The notes below the pieces were generated by a model that saw only the letters and a list, made by a program, of their open reading frames with translations, was not told the origin of the DNA and searched no databases. DNA of 64,000 bases from Collimonas pratensis (GTDB lineage: Bacteria > Pseudomonadota > Gammaproteobacteria > Burkholderiales > Burkholderiaceae_D): the NCBI RefSeq assembly GCF_001584185.1, contig NZ_CP013234.1, forward strand, positions 930,001-994,000. The letters run 5' to 3'. The position numbers and the translations under genes are program-made. Shown piece after piece: positions 28,765-38,235 of this stretch (position 1 is the first letter of the stretch; each line of letters begins with the position of its first letter).

Positions 28765-30054
28765 ATGAAACTTCACATCAAAAACGGCCGTCTGATTGAC
28801 CCCGCAAACCATATCGATGCTCAGCAAGATCTGTTTATCGCCGCCGGCAAGATCGTCGGCGTCGGCAGCGCTCCCGCCGATTTCACCGCCAACAAAACCA
28901 TCGACGCCAGCGGCCTGGTGGTGGCGCCGGGCCTGGTCGACCTGAGCGCGCGCCTGCGCGAGCCGGGCTACGAATACAAGGCGACGCTGGAATCGGAAAT
29001 GCAGGCAGCGATGCAGGGCGGCGTGACCAGCCTGGTCTGTCCGCCCGACACCGATCCGGTGCTGGATGAACCGGGCTTGGTGGAAATGCTGAAGCATCGT
29101 GCCAAAAGCCTGAACCAGGCGCACGTCTATCCGCTCGGCGCACTGACGGTAGGACTGAAGGGACAGGAACTGACCGAAATGGCCGAGCTGACCGACGCCG
29201 GCTGCATCGGCTTCGCCCAGGCCGAAGAGCCGATCCTGGATACTACGGTGCTGCTGCGCGCGCTGCAATATGCGCGTACCTTTTCCTACACGGTCTGGCT
29301 GCGCCCGCAAGATCCTTACCTCGGCGCTGGCGGTATCGCCCATAGCGGCCCGATCGCCTCGCGGCTTGGCCTGTCCGGCGTGCCGACCATGGCCGAGACG
29401 ATACGGCTGCAGACCATTTTCGAGCTGGTGCGCGCCACCGGCGCACGCGTGCACCTGTGCCGGATCTCCTCCGCCGAAGGGCTGGAACTGATACGCAATG
29501 CCAAGAAAGAAGGCTTGCCGATCAGCTGCGACGTCGGCGCCCACCATATCCACATGACTGACGTCGACATCGGCTTCTTCGATTCCAATGCCCGCATGAC
29601 ACCACCGTTCCGCTCGCAGCGCGACCGCGACGCCATCCGCCAGGCACTGCTGGACGGCACCATCGACGCCATCTGCTCGGACCACACACCGGTCGACGAC
29701 GACGAGAAACTGCTGCCGTTTGGCGAAGCCACGCCCGGCGCTACCGGCCTGGAACTGCTATTGTCGCTGACCTTGAAATGGGCCGAGGAATGCGTCGAAG
29801 CGGCACCGCAGCGTCTCAGCCGCGCGCTGGCAAAAATCACGACTGACGCGGCGCGCGTGGCAGGCCTGCCTGCCGGCCAGCTAGCGGTCGGCAGCATCGC
29901 CGACATCTGCCTGTTCGATCCGGCAGTGCGCTGGACCGTCGCCGCCAAAGAACTGGCCAGCCAGGGCAAGCACACGCCTTTCCTCGGATATGAACTCAGT
30001 GGGCGCGTCAAGACCACGATCGTGGCCGGGCACATTACTTTCGAACGCCCATGA
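28765..30054 (+). CDS. pyrX: Non-catalytic dihydroorotase homologue (PyrC')
   Basis: 429 residues of the amidohydrolase family, clearly related to dihydroorotase (DLSARLREPG, PPDTDPVLD). The metal-binding signature D-x-H-x-H is replaced: Asp59 is followed by Ser61 and Arg63. The usual HLCHxS motif reads HLCRIS. Without these ligands the binuclear zinc site should not form. In Pseudomonas the same kind of protein (PyrC'/PyrX) has no activity and is needed to assemble PyrB. Its place right after pyrB supports this role; a true pyrC should be elsewhere. Confidence 0.85.
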   Translation: MKLHIKNGRLIDPANHIDAQQDLFIAAGKIVGVGSAPADFTANKTIDASGLVVAPGLVDLSARLREPGYEYKATLESEMQAAMQGGVTSLVCPPDTDPVLDEPGLVEMLKHRAKSLNQAHVYPLGALTVGLKGQELTEMAELTDAGCIGFAQAEEPILDTTVLLRALQYARTFSYTVWLRPQDPYLGAGGIAHSGPIASRLGLSGVPTMAETIRLQTIFELVRATGARVHLCRISSAEGLELIRNAKKEGLPISCDVGAHHIHMTDVDIGFFDSNARMTPPFRSQRDRDAIRQALLDGTIDAICSDHTPVDDDEKLLPFGEATPGATGLELLLSLTLKWAEECVEAAPQRLSRALAKITTDAARVAGLPAGQLAVGSIADICLFDPAVRWTVAAKELASQGKHTPFLGYELSGRVKTTIVAGHITFERP

Positions 30055-30833
30055 GCAGCTTGCAAAAGCGGCTGCAGTTTACCTGGCGCCTTACGCGCGT
30101 GCTGCTGCACCTGGTGGTCGGCCTGTGGACTTGCGCAGTGGTGTTCCCGTTCGCCGATGACACCGGCCGCCGCTGGCGTATCCGTCAATGGTCGGTTGAG
30201 CTGCTGGCGATCTGCCGGGTGCAAGTCAGCTTGCACAACCCCGGCAACAATGTCGCGGCGGTGCGGGCGCTGATCGTCGCCAATCACATATCTTGGCTAG
30301 ACATCTTCGCCATCAACTCGATCCAGACCTGCAGTTTCGTCGGCAAGTCGGACATCCGCGACTGGCCGCTGCTAGGCTGGCTATGCGAAAAGGGCGGCAC
30401 CATCTTCATCGCCCGCGGCAAGCAGCGTGACGTGCGGCGCATCTTCCAGGGACTGGTCACCAGCATCGAAGCCGGCGAGCGGGTTGCCTTCTTCCCGGAA
30501 GGAACCACCGCGCCGCAAGGCGCCCTGCTACCGTTCCACGCCAACCTGTTTGAAGCCGCGCTGGACGCCAGGGTACCGGTACAGCCGTATGCCCTGCGCT
30601 ATCTGGATGCGCAAGGCGCGCTGCATCCGGCCGCCGACTTTATCGGCGACATGACTTTTGCACAAAGCATGATCGCGATCCTGCAGGGAGAGCCGATGAA
30701 AGCCGAGCTGATCCAGCTGGCGCCCATCGAGACCGCCGGCCTGCACCGGCGGCAGCTGGCTACGGCTGCGCAAGGCTTGATTGCCGAAGCGCTGGGCCAG
30801 TCTCAAGCAGAGCAGGCCAGCGCTGCGGCTTGA
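30051..30833 (+). CDS. plsC: 1-acyl-sn-glycerol-3-phosphate acyltransferase
   Basis: 260 residues. The catalytic H-x4-D motif is NHISWLD (His79, Asp84) and the second motif FPEGTTA is at 148-154. A hydrophobic segment at about 16-34 suggests inner-membrane association. The enzyme adds the second acyl chain to make phosphatidate. It overlaps pyrX by 4 nt (ATGA). Confidence 0.88.
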   Translation: MSSLQKRLQFTWRLTRVLLHLVVGLWTCAVVFPFADDTGRRWRIRQWSVELLAICRVQVSLHNPGNNVAAVRALIVANHISWLDIFAINSIQTCSFVGKSDIRDWPLLGWLCEKGGTIFIARGKQRDVRRIFQGLVTSIEAGERVAFFPEGTTAPQGALLPFHANLFEAALDARVPVQPYALRYLDAQGALHPAADFIGDMTFAQSMIAILQGEPMKAELIQLAPIETAGLHRRQLATAAQGLIAEALGQSQAEQASAAA

Positions 30834-30847
30834 GCGTGATGAGGGGA

Positions 30848-30865
30848 TCCGCAGCCGGCTGCGGA
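30848..30865. terminator. Possible terminator hairpin between plsC and apaH
   Basis: TCCGCAGCCGGCTGCGGA is a perfect 18-bp palindrome that fills the short gap between two convergent genes. It can fold as a 7-bp stem with a 4-nt loop. No T tract is present, so the assignment rests on position. Confidence 0.4.
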
Positions 30866-30866
30866 G

Positions 30867-31700
30867 CTAGCCAGGGCGTTGCGCTTGTGGGCAGCTGACT
30901 TGCAGCAGGGCCCGGTCCGCCAGGCGTACGGCAGTCAGCTTGCCGCCCCAGACGCAGCCGGTATCCAGTCCGAGCAGATTGGGTCTCTGTATCAATCCCA
31001 GTGTCGACCAGTGTCCGAACACTACGGTGACGTCCTCCGTTTGCCGCTGCGGCGCGTCGAACCATGGCAGGTAGCCGGGCAGGGAAATTCCCGTGCTTTC
31101 CTTCGCCGCCAGTTCCATCGTCCCGTCTTTGTCGCAAAAGCGCAGGCGAGTCAGGGCGTTGACGATGCAGCGCAGGCGGTCGTTGCCTTGAAGGTCATCG
31201 TTCCAGTGCAAAGGCTGATTGCCATACATCTCGCGCAAGAAACCTACCCAGTCCGGTCCCTGTAGTACATCGGCTACTTCTTGCGCCAATGACAGTGTTT
31301 TTGTTGCAGACCATTGCGGCAACACGCCGGCATGCACAAACAAATGGTCTTGCTGGCATAGCGCCAGGGGCCGATGCCTGAGCCAGTCCAGCAGTTCATC
31401 CCGGTCCGGCGCGTTCAGGATTTCATCCAGGGTATCGCTGCGGTGGAGTTTGCGGATGCCGTGGGCCGCGGCTAGCAGATGTAGGTCGTGGTTGCCGAGC
31501 ACAGCTTGGGCACGCTCGCCCAGGGCGCGTATCAGGCGCAATGTCTGTAGCGATTGCGGGCCGCGATTGACTAGGTCGCCGACAAAAATCAGGTGTGAAT
31601 TTGGAGTAGTCGAGTCTATTTTCTCCAACAGTGACAACAAACTGGAACAACATCCTTGGAGATCGCCGATCGCATATGCACTGGCGGAGGCTGATGGCAT
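30867..31700 (-). CDS. apaH: Bis(5'-nucleosyl)-tetraphosphatase, symmetrical
   Basis: 277 residues, normal for ApaH, which splits Ap4A into two ADP. The metallophosphatase motifs are AIGDLQGC (about 10-17), [12 protein letters not shown] and LGNHDLH. AAGG lies 7 nt before the ATG. It is the last core gene before the AT-rich polysaccharide island. Confidence 0.93.
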   Translation of the reverse strand: MPSASASAYAIGDLQGCCSSLLSLLEKIDSTTPNSHLIFVGDLVNRGPQSLQTLRLIRALGERAQAVLGNHDLHLLAAAHGIRKLHRSDTLDEILNAPDRDELLDWLRHRPLALCQQDHLFVHAGVLPQWSATKTLSLAQEVADVLQGPDWVGFLREMYGNQPLHWNDDLQGNDRLRCIVNALTRLRFCDKDGTMELAAKESTGISLPGYLPWFDAPQRQTEDVTVVFGHWSTLGLIQRPNLLGLDTGCVWGGKLTAVRLADRALLQVSCPQAQRPG

Positions 31701-32053
31701 GACTGTACCTTGTAGGTTGAGATCTTAATTGTCTATTATTAATGTTAATGAGAATTTGTCACGAACAGGTTGTAAAGCAATCAAGCCAGTTATGTCAATT
31801 TAAATTGATGATCAAATTTCACGATTCGCAGAATGAATATGGAGATACTTAATGTTTCAATAAAATTGTGGGATTTCAATATGGCGCATAGTTCGGTATC
31901 AGCACTACTCAGCTTTTTCAGAGCAATAAAGTTGCGCGGAGTATCATTTTGTATCTATTCGTAACAAATATTTACAGTTTTTTTATATGAAAACTCCCTG
32001 GCTTTATCCCTTAAAATGGCTAAAGTTACGACAAAAAATAGAAAAGAAAGCCA
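31701..32053. other. AT-rich intergenic region at the left edge of the polysaccharide island
   Basis: 353 bp between divergent apaH and the first glycosyltransferase. Base composition changes abruptly here from GC-rich to AT-rich. Promoters for both sides are expected, but I see no hexamer pair good enough to name. There is no convincing JUMPstart/ops element, tRNA or att-like repeat. Confidence 0.5.
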
Positions 32054-33025
32054 TTGAAATTAATCATACAGATACCTTGTTTTAACGAGGCAGAAACTCT
32101 TCCCATTGCGCTCTTGGCATTACCCCGTAAAGTTGCGGGATTTGATCAGGTCGAGTGGTTGGTTATCGATGACGGTAGCGTAGACAATACTGGAGAAGTG
32201 GCAAAGGCCCATGGTGTTGACCATGTTGTCCGCCATGCCGAAAACAAGGGGTTAGCTAAAGCCTTCATGACGGGCTTAGATACTTGTTTATGTTTAGGAG
32301 CTGACGTCATAGTCAACACTGACGCAGATAACCAGTATAACGCCGATGATATTCCTGTATTGACCTTACCTATTCTTCAAAACCGGGCAGAACTGGTGAT
32401 TGGCAGCCGCCCTATTTCTAGCATCTCGCATTTTTCGCCTATAAAGAAAATGCTGCAAAAATTGGGGAGTTGGGCGGTACGGATAGCGAGCAATACAGAC
32501 GTGCCTGATGCTCCGAGTGGATTTCGTGCCATGAGCCGCACAGCGGCGCAACGACTGATGGTATTCAGCGACTATACCTATACTTTGGAAACCATCATTC
32601 AGGCTGGGCAAAAAAATATGTCCGTTATCTCAGTGCCTATCCGGGTGCACGGAGATCTTCGACCTTCGCGTCTAGTCAAAAGCATGCCGTCCTATATCAG
32701 GCGCAGCATTGTGACTATTGTTCGCATTTTTGTAATTTACCGGCCATTTTTCTTTTTTGGAACAATTGGTTCTGTTCTTTTCTTTGCCGGTTTTCTTATC
32801 GGCTTGCGATTTTTATGGCGATATCTGATGGGTGAGGGAGATGGTCATATCCAGTCCCTGATTCTCGCTTCAGTTTTATTGGGAATGGGATTTCAAACCC
32901 TACTTATCGCATTTGTAGCTGATTTATTGTCAGCAAACCGTAAATTACTTGAAGATATTCGCTTTAAAACGGCCAAGCTAGCTAACGGTAAAAATACGAA
33001 TTTGGCGAGTCGAGAAGATGACTGA
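32054..33025 (+). CDS. GT2 polyisoprenyl-phosphate glycosyltransferase-like protein
   Basis: 323 residues with a TTG start; the in-frame stop TAG lies five codons upstream and no earlier start exists. A GT-A domain (about 1-215) has IPCFNEAETLP, VIDDGSVDNT and the metal-binding NTDADNQY. Two C-terminal membrane helices (about 230-255 and 272-297) follow, as in enzymes that load a sugar onto undecaprenyl phosphate at the cytoplasmic face. First gene of a four-gene plus-strand cassette whose last member looks like a GT-C transferase, a fitting acceptor of such a donor. The sugar is unknown. Confidence 0.8.
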   Translation: MKLIIQIPCFNEAETLPIALLALPRKVAGFDQVEWLVIDDGSVDNTGEVAKAHGVDHVVRHAENKGLAKAFMTGLDTCLCLGADVIVNTDADNQYNADDIPVLTLPILQNRAELVIGSRPISSISHFSPIKKMLQKLGSWAVRIASNTDVPDAPSGFRAMSRTAAQRLMVFSDYTYTLETIIQAGQKNMSVISVPIRVHGDLRPSRLVKSMPSYIRRSIVTIVRIFVIYRPFFFFGTIGSVLFFAGFLIGLRFLWRYLMGEGDGHIQSLILASVLLGMGFQTLLIAFVADLLSANRKLLEDIRFKTAKLANGKNTNLASREDD

Positions 33026-33043
33026 AAAAAAGAGCTGCGTCTC

Positions 33044-33685
33044 ATGAGTATAAAAATTGCAGGTGGCACTGAGGAAGACGGCATTGTCGTTGGAAATACC
33101 TATGACAAGTATAGCTCTCGCAATCCCATCGTCCGATGGATGATGAATGGCTTTGAAATGGCTCTGTCTGGCTTCGTTTCTAAAATATCGCCGACATCAA
33201 TACACGAAATTGGTTGCGGCGAGGGATACTGGGTCTTGCAATGGAATGAACAGGGATTTTCCGCGAGAGGATGTGATTTTTCCAGGCGAGTTATCGAAAT
33301 AGCGCGTGAGAATGCGAGTAATCGCGGAATGTCGCCTTCGTTTTTTGACACCCGTAGCATCTATGACTTGAATGCAGAGAAAGATAGTGCAGATCTAGTG
33401 GTTTGCTGTGAGGTGTTGGAGCATTTGGAAAATCCAGAGGCAGGCTTGCTGGCGCTTCAACGAGTGGTGGAGCGGTATTTGATCGTCAGTGTTCCGCAGG
33501 AGCCACTTTGGCGTGGCCTCAATCTGGCTCGAGGAAAATATATCTCTAGCTTGGGTAATACACCTGGCCATATCAATCACTGGTCAACACGTGGTTTTAT
33601 CCAACTGATATCGAAATATTTCGACGTGATCGAAGTCAAGAGTCCGTTACCGTGGACTATGCTTCTTTGTCAGCCACGCCGTTGA
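33044..33685 (+). CDS. Class I SAM-dependent methyltransferase
   Basis: 213 residues. The SAM-binding motif I is IHEIGCGEGYW (about 50-60), and DLVVCCEVLEHLENPE matches motifs around the second acidic residue, as in the Methyltransf_11/UbiG-like group. No membrane segment. The context suggests that it methylates a sugar or lipid-linked intermediate. A GAG about 9 nt upstream could serve as ribosome site. Confidence 0.78.
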   Translation: MSIKIAGGTEEDGIVVGNTYDKYSSRNPIVRWMMNGFEMALSGFVSKISPTSIHEIGCGEGYWVLQWNEQGFSARGCDFSRRVIEIARENASNRGMSPSFFDTRSIYDLNAEKDSADLVVCCEVLEHLENPEAGLLALQRVVERYLIVSVPQEPLWRGLNLARGKYISSLGNTPGHINHWSTRGFIQLISKYFDVIEVKSPLPWTMLLCQPRR

Positions 33686-33687
33686 CC

Positions 33688-34572
33688 ATGAGTTCCATTT
33701 CGCAGCGTGTGCTTAACTGGGTCGGTAGTGGAATAGCAATCATAGGAATCGTCTTCGTTGCTTTTCGTTTGCACAATTATTGGGGCGGGATTGATCTCTC
33801 ACAGATTGCGGCAGAAGCCTGGGCTTTCATATTAGGGCTTGCAGTCCTATATGGAGCGGCGAATTTACTGCTTGCATTGGCTTGGTGGCATCTGTTGATA
33901 CATTTTGACGTCCAAGCCACTCGATTGTGGGCGATCAAAATTTACGGCGTTTCCCAACTGGCGAAGTACGTGCCTGGCAATGTTTTCCACCTCGCCGGTC
34001 GTCAAGCAATGGGAATGGCAGCGGGGGGGCCGGGCAAAATACTGGCAAAGACATCTCTGTGGGAACTCGGTTTGATCGCCGTCGCCGGCCTGTTTTACGG
34101 ATGGCTAGTTTTACCACTGATATTTCCAGATTTTCCTTCGCTGATAAGCTTTTTTCTTTTGTGTGGAACTGTATGGGGGGGCGCATATTTGCTATCCAGA
34201 ATTATTGGATCTCCCGTTGCAGCATCATTTCTCTGGCAAATATTTTTTCTCGCTGTATCTGGTGGAATATTTGCCGCCCTTCTTAGGGTAATTCGCGACA
34301 GCTTGGACTACCACATACAGACTTGGTTGCTGATAGGTGGAGCATATATCGTGGCATGGCTGGCTGGCTTAGTCACTCCTGGGGCTCCTGCTGGGGTTGG
34401 TGTTCGAGAGCTGATTTTGCTCTTGTTGCTGAACGGCCTAGTGGCGGATGGCGATTTGCTGAGGGCCGTCTTACTAGGGCGGCTAATCACGATAGCTGGA
34501 GACTTTTTATTTTTTGTGGCGGCATTTCTGATTCCTGCCAAATTTTGTGTCCTTGAGAAAAAATATGGCTAG
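33688..34572 (+). CDS. Multi-pass membrane protein of the LPG-synthase-TM (UPF0104) type
   Basis: 294 residues from an ATG two bases after the methyltransferase stop; a GTG at 33652 would add 12 residues and overlap that gene. About eight hydrophobic helices are seen, with YGVSQLAKYVPGNVFHLAGRQ and LVTPGAPAGVGVRE, typical of the lysylphosphatidylglycerol-synthase membrane domain family. Members are thought to move lipids across the inner membrane. Between a lipid-sugar synthase and a GT-C-like protein, a flippase role for the lipid-linked sugar is attractive. A run of seven G (34022-34028) lies in the reading frame without breaking it. Confidence 0.7.
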   Translation: MSSISQRVLNWVGSGIAIIGIVFVAFRLHNYWGGIDLSQIAAEAWAFILGLAVLYGAANLLLALAWWHLLIHFDVQATRLWAIKIYGVSQLAKYVPGNVFHLAGRQAMGMAAGGPGKILAKTSLWELGLIAVAGLFYGWLVLPLIFPDFPSLISFFLLCGTVWGGAYLLSRIIGSPVAASFLWQIFFLAVSGGIFAALLRVIRDSLDYHIQTWLLIGGAYIVAWLAGLVTPGAPAGVGVRELILLLLLNGLVADGDLLRAVLLGRLITIAGDFLFFVAAFLIPAKFCVLEKKYG

Positions 34573-36895
34573 CAATCAAAACTGGACCGTTCGGGAGGGT
34601 TTGTCCGCTGCGGCAGCGATCGTTTTCGTCCTGGTATTGAATGGCGCACTACCATTCTTTACGACTCCGACTCTTGGGCAAGCCATATGGACAACGGGAT
34701 TCTCGCAGTCGTTTGCGAATGGCCCCTGGTACAGCATTTTTTCACATGATTTTGGTTTTCCGAAACCGGCCGCGATTGCTTTTGGGCTGGCAGGTGCATG
34801 GCCGGCAAGTTTGCTGATCAGGCTGGGTTTACACCCGGCGGATGCTTATTCGGGGATGGTTGCTTTTTGGTTAGCAGTGGGGCTGTTTTCCGCTTATCAG
34901 ATTGCTCGGAAATTTGGTGCAAGGAGATCATTGTCCTTACTGGGGGGAATGGTATGGATGAGCATGCCGATCATATGGGCGCATGCCGGATACAGCATGC
35001 TTTCGTTGGGCATGGGGCTTTTGCCATTTTATTTTTTGGCGGCGTTGAAACTGTTTGTGATGGACGCAGAAAATGGAGTCACCGCTTCGGCGATCGTTTT
35101 CTATTTTGTAGCTGCCTTCATTTCCGTATTTATGGATGGTTACACGTTCATGATGTTTGCAACAGGCGCAAGCATTCTTCTGGCCGTTGCTGCGTTCAAT
35201 CGACCTGAAATGCGGTGCACCTTGTTACGAACAGCACTCCCGGTGCACATGATTAGCCTTGGTTTGGCTTATCTTCTCTTTAGCGCATACGTTGGCAAGA
35301 CAAGTTTTGGAGGAGAGCCAATCGATTTTTTTAGAGGATGGGGACTAGATCTGTCTTTTATGGCGATCCCGACAAAGGGCATGCATTGGATACCGGACTT
35401 GCTCGGATTCAGTTTAACGCGCAGCGATGACGTGTATTTCGGAGATGCATCAGTCTGGAGCACTACTTTCTCGCTTCCCTTGATTCTTGCCGGGATTATT
35501 GCCTGGAAGAGAAATCGGCAACAGACCATATTAGTTACCGCGGCTCTTCTGATTGCGGTTTTCGGATTTTATATGGCGCTTGGCCCGTCGTTGAAAATAA
35601 ACTCGACAAAGCCGGAAACCCTTCAACTTAGCCATTCTGGACAGCAAAGCGCGTTGATGTCGGCTGATCTTGCCATTATGCCGACCGGCAACGCATGGAT
35701 CTCTGAAATATTACCTGGCTTTAAAGTAATGAGAGCATCCTATCGCTGGTCTGCACTCGGTATCTTTGCCGTGTGGTTGTTGATTATGTACACCATGGCA
35801 CACGGTAATCGAAGGGAGGATATGTTATGGGTGGGGGTCTTTTCATTACTTGTGCTATTTAACCTCCCTAATATTCCGGAGAGATGGCGTAATGGTGTCG
35901 CTACACGAACAATGTTTCATCAAATTGATCATGACCTTGTCGCAAGCCTTCATCGGCTAATCCGAAAAGACGAAATTGTCGCATTCCTTCCCTGGGGGAA
36001 TGATTTTATCGTCAACTATTTGGCGCCCAGAGCAGGATTTCGTACATTAAATATCGGAGGTGACAAAAATCTGTTCGATGCGGAGGGGAAGTGGCCCCCT
36101 GAAATGGCGGAGATAGGACAAGAACTCGATGTGGGGGACATTCCAGCAGCAATGAAAATGCTATTTGATGGAACTGCTGATGTTTTGGTAGTGCCGTATT
36201 TCAATATGCTATGGTCTGCTCACCTTTGGCCTTGTCTCGATCAAACAACGATGGTACTCAGTATTGAACAGCAAGACGAGTTCCATCGTCCGGGGTTTGT
36301 TTGCCCATTGCAACTAAAAGCTGAACGACATTCAGTCATTCTTGCCTTGCAAAAATTACCTTATCTTGAAGTTATTGACTCCGGCTTATTTGCCGTCATC
36401 AGATTACGTCCCGAATTAGTGGGAAAAAACAACCGTGCTGCACTTACCGCGGCGGTAGTCGGCAATGTCCAGTACCCAATTGTGATCGGCTCTGATTTAA
36501 AAGAGGGTTCGATTATCTTGCCGTCAGGATGGTATCGTTTAGAACCTAATCTGGTTTGGTCACAAGGGAACTCCAAGCTAGTACTTCCTGTCCCGGAAGA
36601 ATGCACCACAAGGAGTTGTGCTGCCATTTTAAAATTCTATGTTCATGGCGCAAGCCCGGAACGACCAACAGCAGTCAATTTCGACAGCGTAGAATCAACC
36701 GGACACTGGCGCGAAACGATGATTTCGACTTCGGTTGATGGCAATGAAATGGTTGTGCCTCTCAATAATTTCGGCGGCAAGCAGGAAATTTCTATTTCGA
36801 TTCCTAATGCAACGTCACCTCAGGTAATGACGGGCTCATTGGAGAAGCGAATTCTGGGAATTGCTCTTTTGCGTATCGAGCTAATCCACAAGTAG
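34565..36895 (+). CDS. Large multi-pass membrane protein, GT-C glycosyltransferase-like
   Basis: 776 residues from an ATG that overlaps the previous stop by 8 nt. About ten to twelve hydrophobic helices occupy residues 10-450, with SHDFGFPKPAAIAFG in the first periplasmic loop, a place where GT-C enzymes carry acidic catalytic residues. The C-terminal ~320 residues are soluble and probably periplasmic. I do not recognise a characterised family. As the fourth gene after a polyisoprenyl-P-sugar synthase it may transfer that sugar to O-antigen or another surface polymer; this is inference. Confidence 0.65.
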   Translation: MASNQNWTVREGLSAAAAIVFVLVLNGALPFFTTPTLGQAIWTTGFSQSFANGPWYSIFSHDFGFPKPAAIAFGLAGAWPASLLIRLGLHPADAYSGMVAFWLAVGLFSAYQIARKFGARRSLSLLGGMVWMSMPIIWAHAGYSMLSLGMGLLPFYFLAALKLFVMDAENGVTASAIVFYFVAAFISVFMDGYTFMMFATGASILLAVAAFNRPEMRCTLLRTALPVHMISLGLAYLLFSAYVGKTSFGGEPIDFFRGWGLDLSFMAIPTKGMHWIPDLLGFSLTRSDDVYFGDASVWSTTFSLPLILAGIIAWKRNRQQTILVTAALLIAVFGFYMALGPSLKINSTKPETLQLSHSGQQSALMSADLAIMPTGNAWISEILPGFKVMRASYRWSALGIFAVWLLIMYTMAHGNRREDMLWVGVFSLLVLFNLPNIPERWRNGVATRTMFHQIDHDLVASLHRLIRKDEIVAFLPWGNDFIVNYLAPRAGFRTLNIGGDKNLFDAEGKWPPEMAEIGQELDVGDIPAAMKMLFDGTADVLVVPYFNMLWSAHLWPCLDQTTMVLSIEQQDEFHRPGFVCPLQLKAERHSVILALQKLPYLEVIDSGLFAVIRLRPELVGKNNRAALTAAVVGNVQYPIVIGSDLKEGSIILPSGWYRLEPNLVWSQGNSKLVLPVPEECTTRSCAAILKFYVHGASPERPTAVNFDSVESTGHWRETMISTSVDGNEMVVPLNNFGGKQEISISIPNATSPQVMTGSLEKRILGIALLRIELIHK

Positions 36896-36947
36896 CCGTG
36901 TTCTCCAATTTTTTATAGAGAATTGCACAACTCAAATAAGTAGCGAA

Positions 36948-36969
36948 GAACTCAATCTTGATTGAGTTC
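36948..36969. terminator. Palindrome between convergent polysaccharide operons
   Basis: GAACTCAATC-TT-GATTGAGTTC is a perfect 10-bp inverted repeat in the 164-bp gap between the plus-strand cassette and the minus-strand GT operon. It is not followed by a T tract. A weak bidirectional terminator is the simplest reading. Confidence 0.35.
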
Positions 36970-37059
36970 GCCAGGCATGGGACGCTGTGCCCGCAGTCGT
37001 TACCGCCAACGAAGAAAGTATATTACGGAAAGAATCGGTGTTGTTTGCTAAACAGAGTA

Positions 37060-38235
37060 TTAACTAATTCCACAAATTTCAACAAATTGTTCGTTAATCG
37101 CTTCCCAACTATGATGATTGCGGACATATTCCATCCCGCTATCACCGATGGCCGCAGATAGCTGTGTCGATGCAAGTAAACTGAGCACTGCCTGGATGAA
37201 ATCCGGTGATGAGTCAGCCACCATTATGTCTTTTCCTGGGGTGGCGGAAATATCACCTAAGCCAAGCGAAGTCGTCACGGTAGGAGTGGCACACGCCATC
37301 GCCTCGAGGATCTTGAATTGCATGCCTGAGCCAGATTGCATGGGAGCGATGGCAACGGACGCCGTGTTCAAGATAGCAGCTACAGATGGCACTCGGCCCG
37401 TTACTTTGATGGCACTGTCATGCTTTCCGAATGTCAAAACACTGGGATGCGGATTGCTACCGGCAATAATCAATTGCACTTCTGGAATCAATGATTTTAT
37501 CTGAGGCCAGCAATTCTGGATGAACCATTGTACGGCATCAATATTTGGCTGATAGCCCATATTGCCAGTGAAGGCAATGACAGGCCCCGGTTTTGGATTT
37601 CCCCTGTTTTTATTGAATTGTTGCATATCGATGCCAAGGGGAATTGCATGAACCTTGTCTATGCCAATGGATTTCTGATCGATTTTGGAGACTACAAATG
37701 ACTGCGTGGCTTGGAGTGCGACATTTCTTTCGAACCTGCATACCCGCCGACACTCCAAATCCAGAAGCCAGCGCTTCAAGCCTTTTGCCATACTGACACG
37801 CCTGGAAAAATTGAGCCCCATAGAGTCAACCATATCCACAAACACTCGACTTTTATTTTGGGCAATGTTCGGAAATACACGAACCATCACACAATAGAGC
37901 GCATCGGGTTTGAAACCAATACGTAAAGTATTGACCCTCCTTTTAAACTTCCCAGACTGGAAGAGTGCGCATTGAAATGGCATTAGAGGATTAAAAATTG
38001 CCTTTAGCAAATGTGCTAAGGCTACGAAAGGTTTCCAGAGAACGAAGTGAACGACGATCCCTAATGCCTCTAAAGCTTGTTTTGCCTCACGGTCTTCAGC
38101 TTTGGTTATATCGCCGAAACAAACCAGCACAACGGTGTTGCTGCGCGCCAGATGCATTAAACGAAAAAACGAAACAACCTGATCCCCTTTTTTTCCCGAT
38201 GATGGAATTCGGCTCGATATAGCTAGAATTTTCAT
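37060..38235 (-). CDS. GT4-type glycosyltransferase
   Basis: 391 residues from the ATG at 38235, whose ATGA overlaps the stop of the preceding transferase. Two Rossmann-like domains of GT-B fold; the C-terminal half has AFTGNMGYQPNIDAV (start of the donor domain), GRVPSV, and PMQSGSGMQFKILEAMA, the usual nucleotide-sugar EX7E-like region. It should add one sugar of the repeat unit at the cytoplasmic face. Donor and linkage are unknown. Last gene of the operon. Confidence 0.8.
   Translation of the reverse strand: MKILAISSRIPSSGKKGDQVVSFFRLMHLARSNTVVLVCFGDITKAEDREAKQALEALGIVVHFVLWKPFVALAHLLKAIFNPLMPFQCALFQSGKFKRRVNTLRIGFKPDALYCVMVRVFPNIAQNKSRVFVDMVDSMGLNFSRRVSMAKGLKRWLLDLECRRVCRFERNVALQATQSFVVSKIDQKSIGIDKVHAIPLGIDMQQFNKNRGNPKPGPVIAFTGNMGYQPNIDAVQWFIQNCWPQIKSLIPEVQLIIAGSNPHPSVLTFGKHDSAIKVTGRVPSVAAILNTASVAIAPMQSGSGMQFKILEAMACATPTVTTSLGLGDISATPGKDIMVADSSPDFIQAVLSLLASTQLSAAIGDSGMEYVRNHHSWEAINEQFVEICGIS

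Noticed and set aside
34022..34028. Run of seven G as a possible phase-variation tract
   Set aside because: The reading frame is intact through the run and the neighbouring gene shows no alternative state; one short tract is not enough evidence.
37000..37016. Minus-strand GGCGGTAACGA, similar to the ops element GGCGGTAGCGT
   Set aside because: It lies downstream of the minus-strand operon, not in a leader, and differs at two positions.
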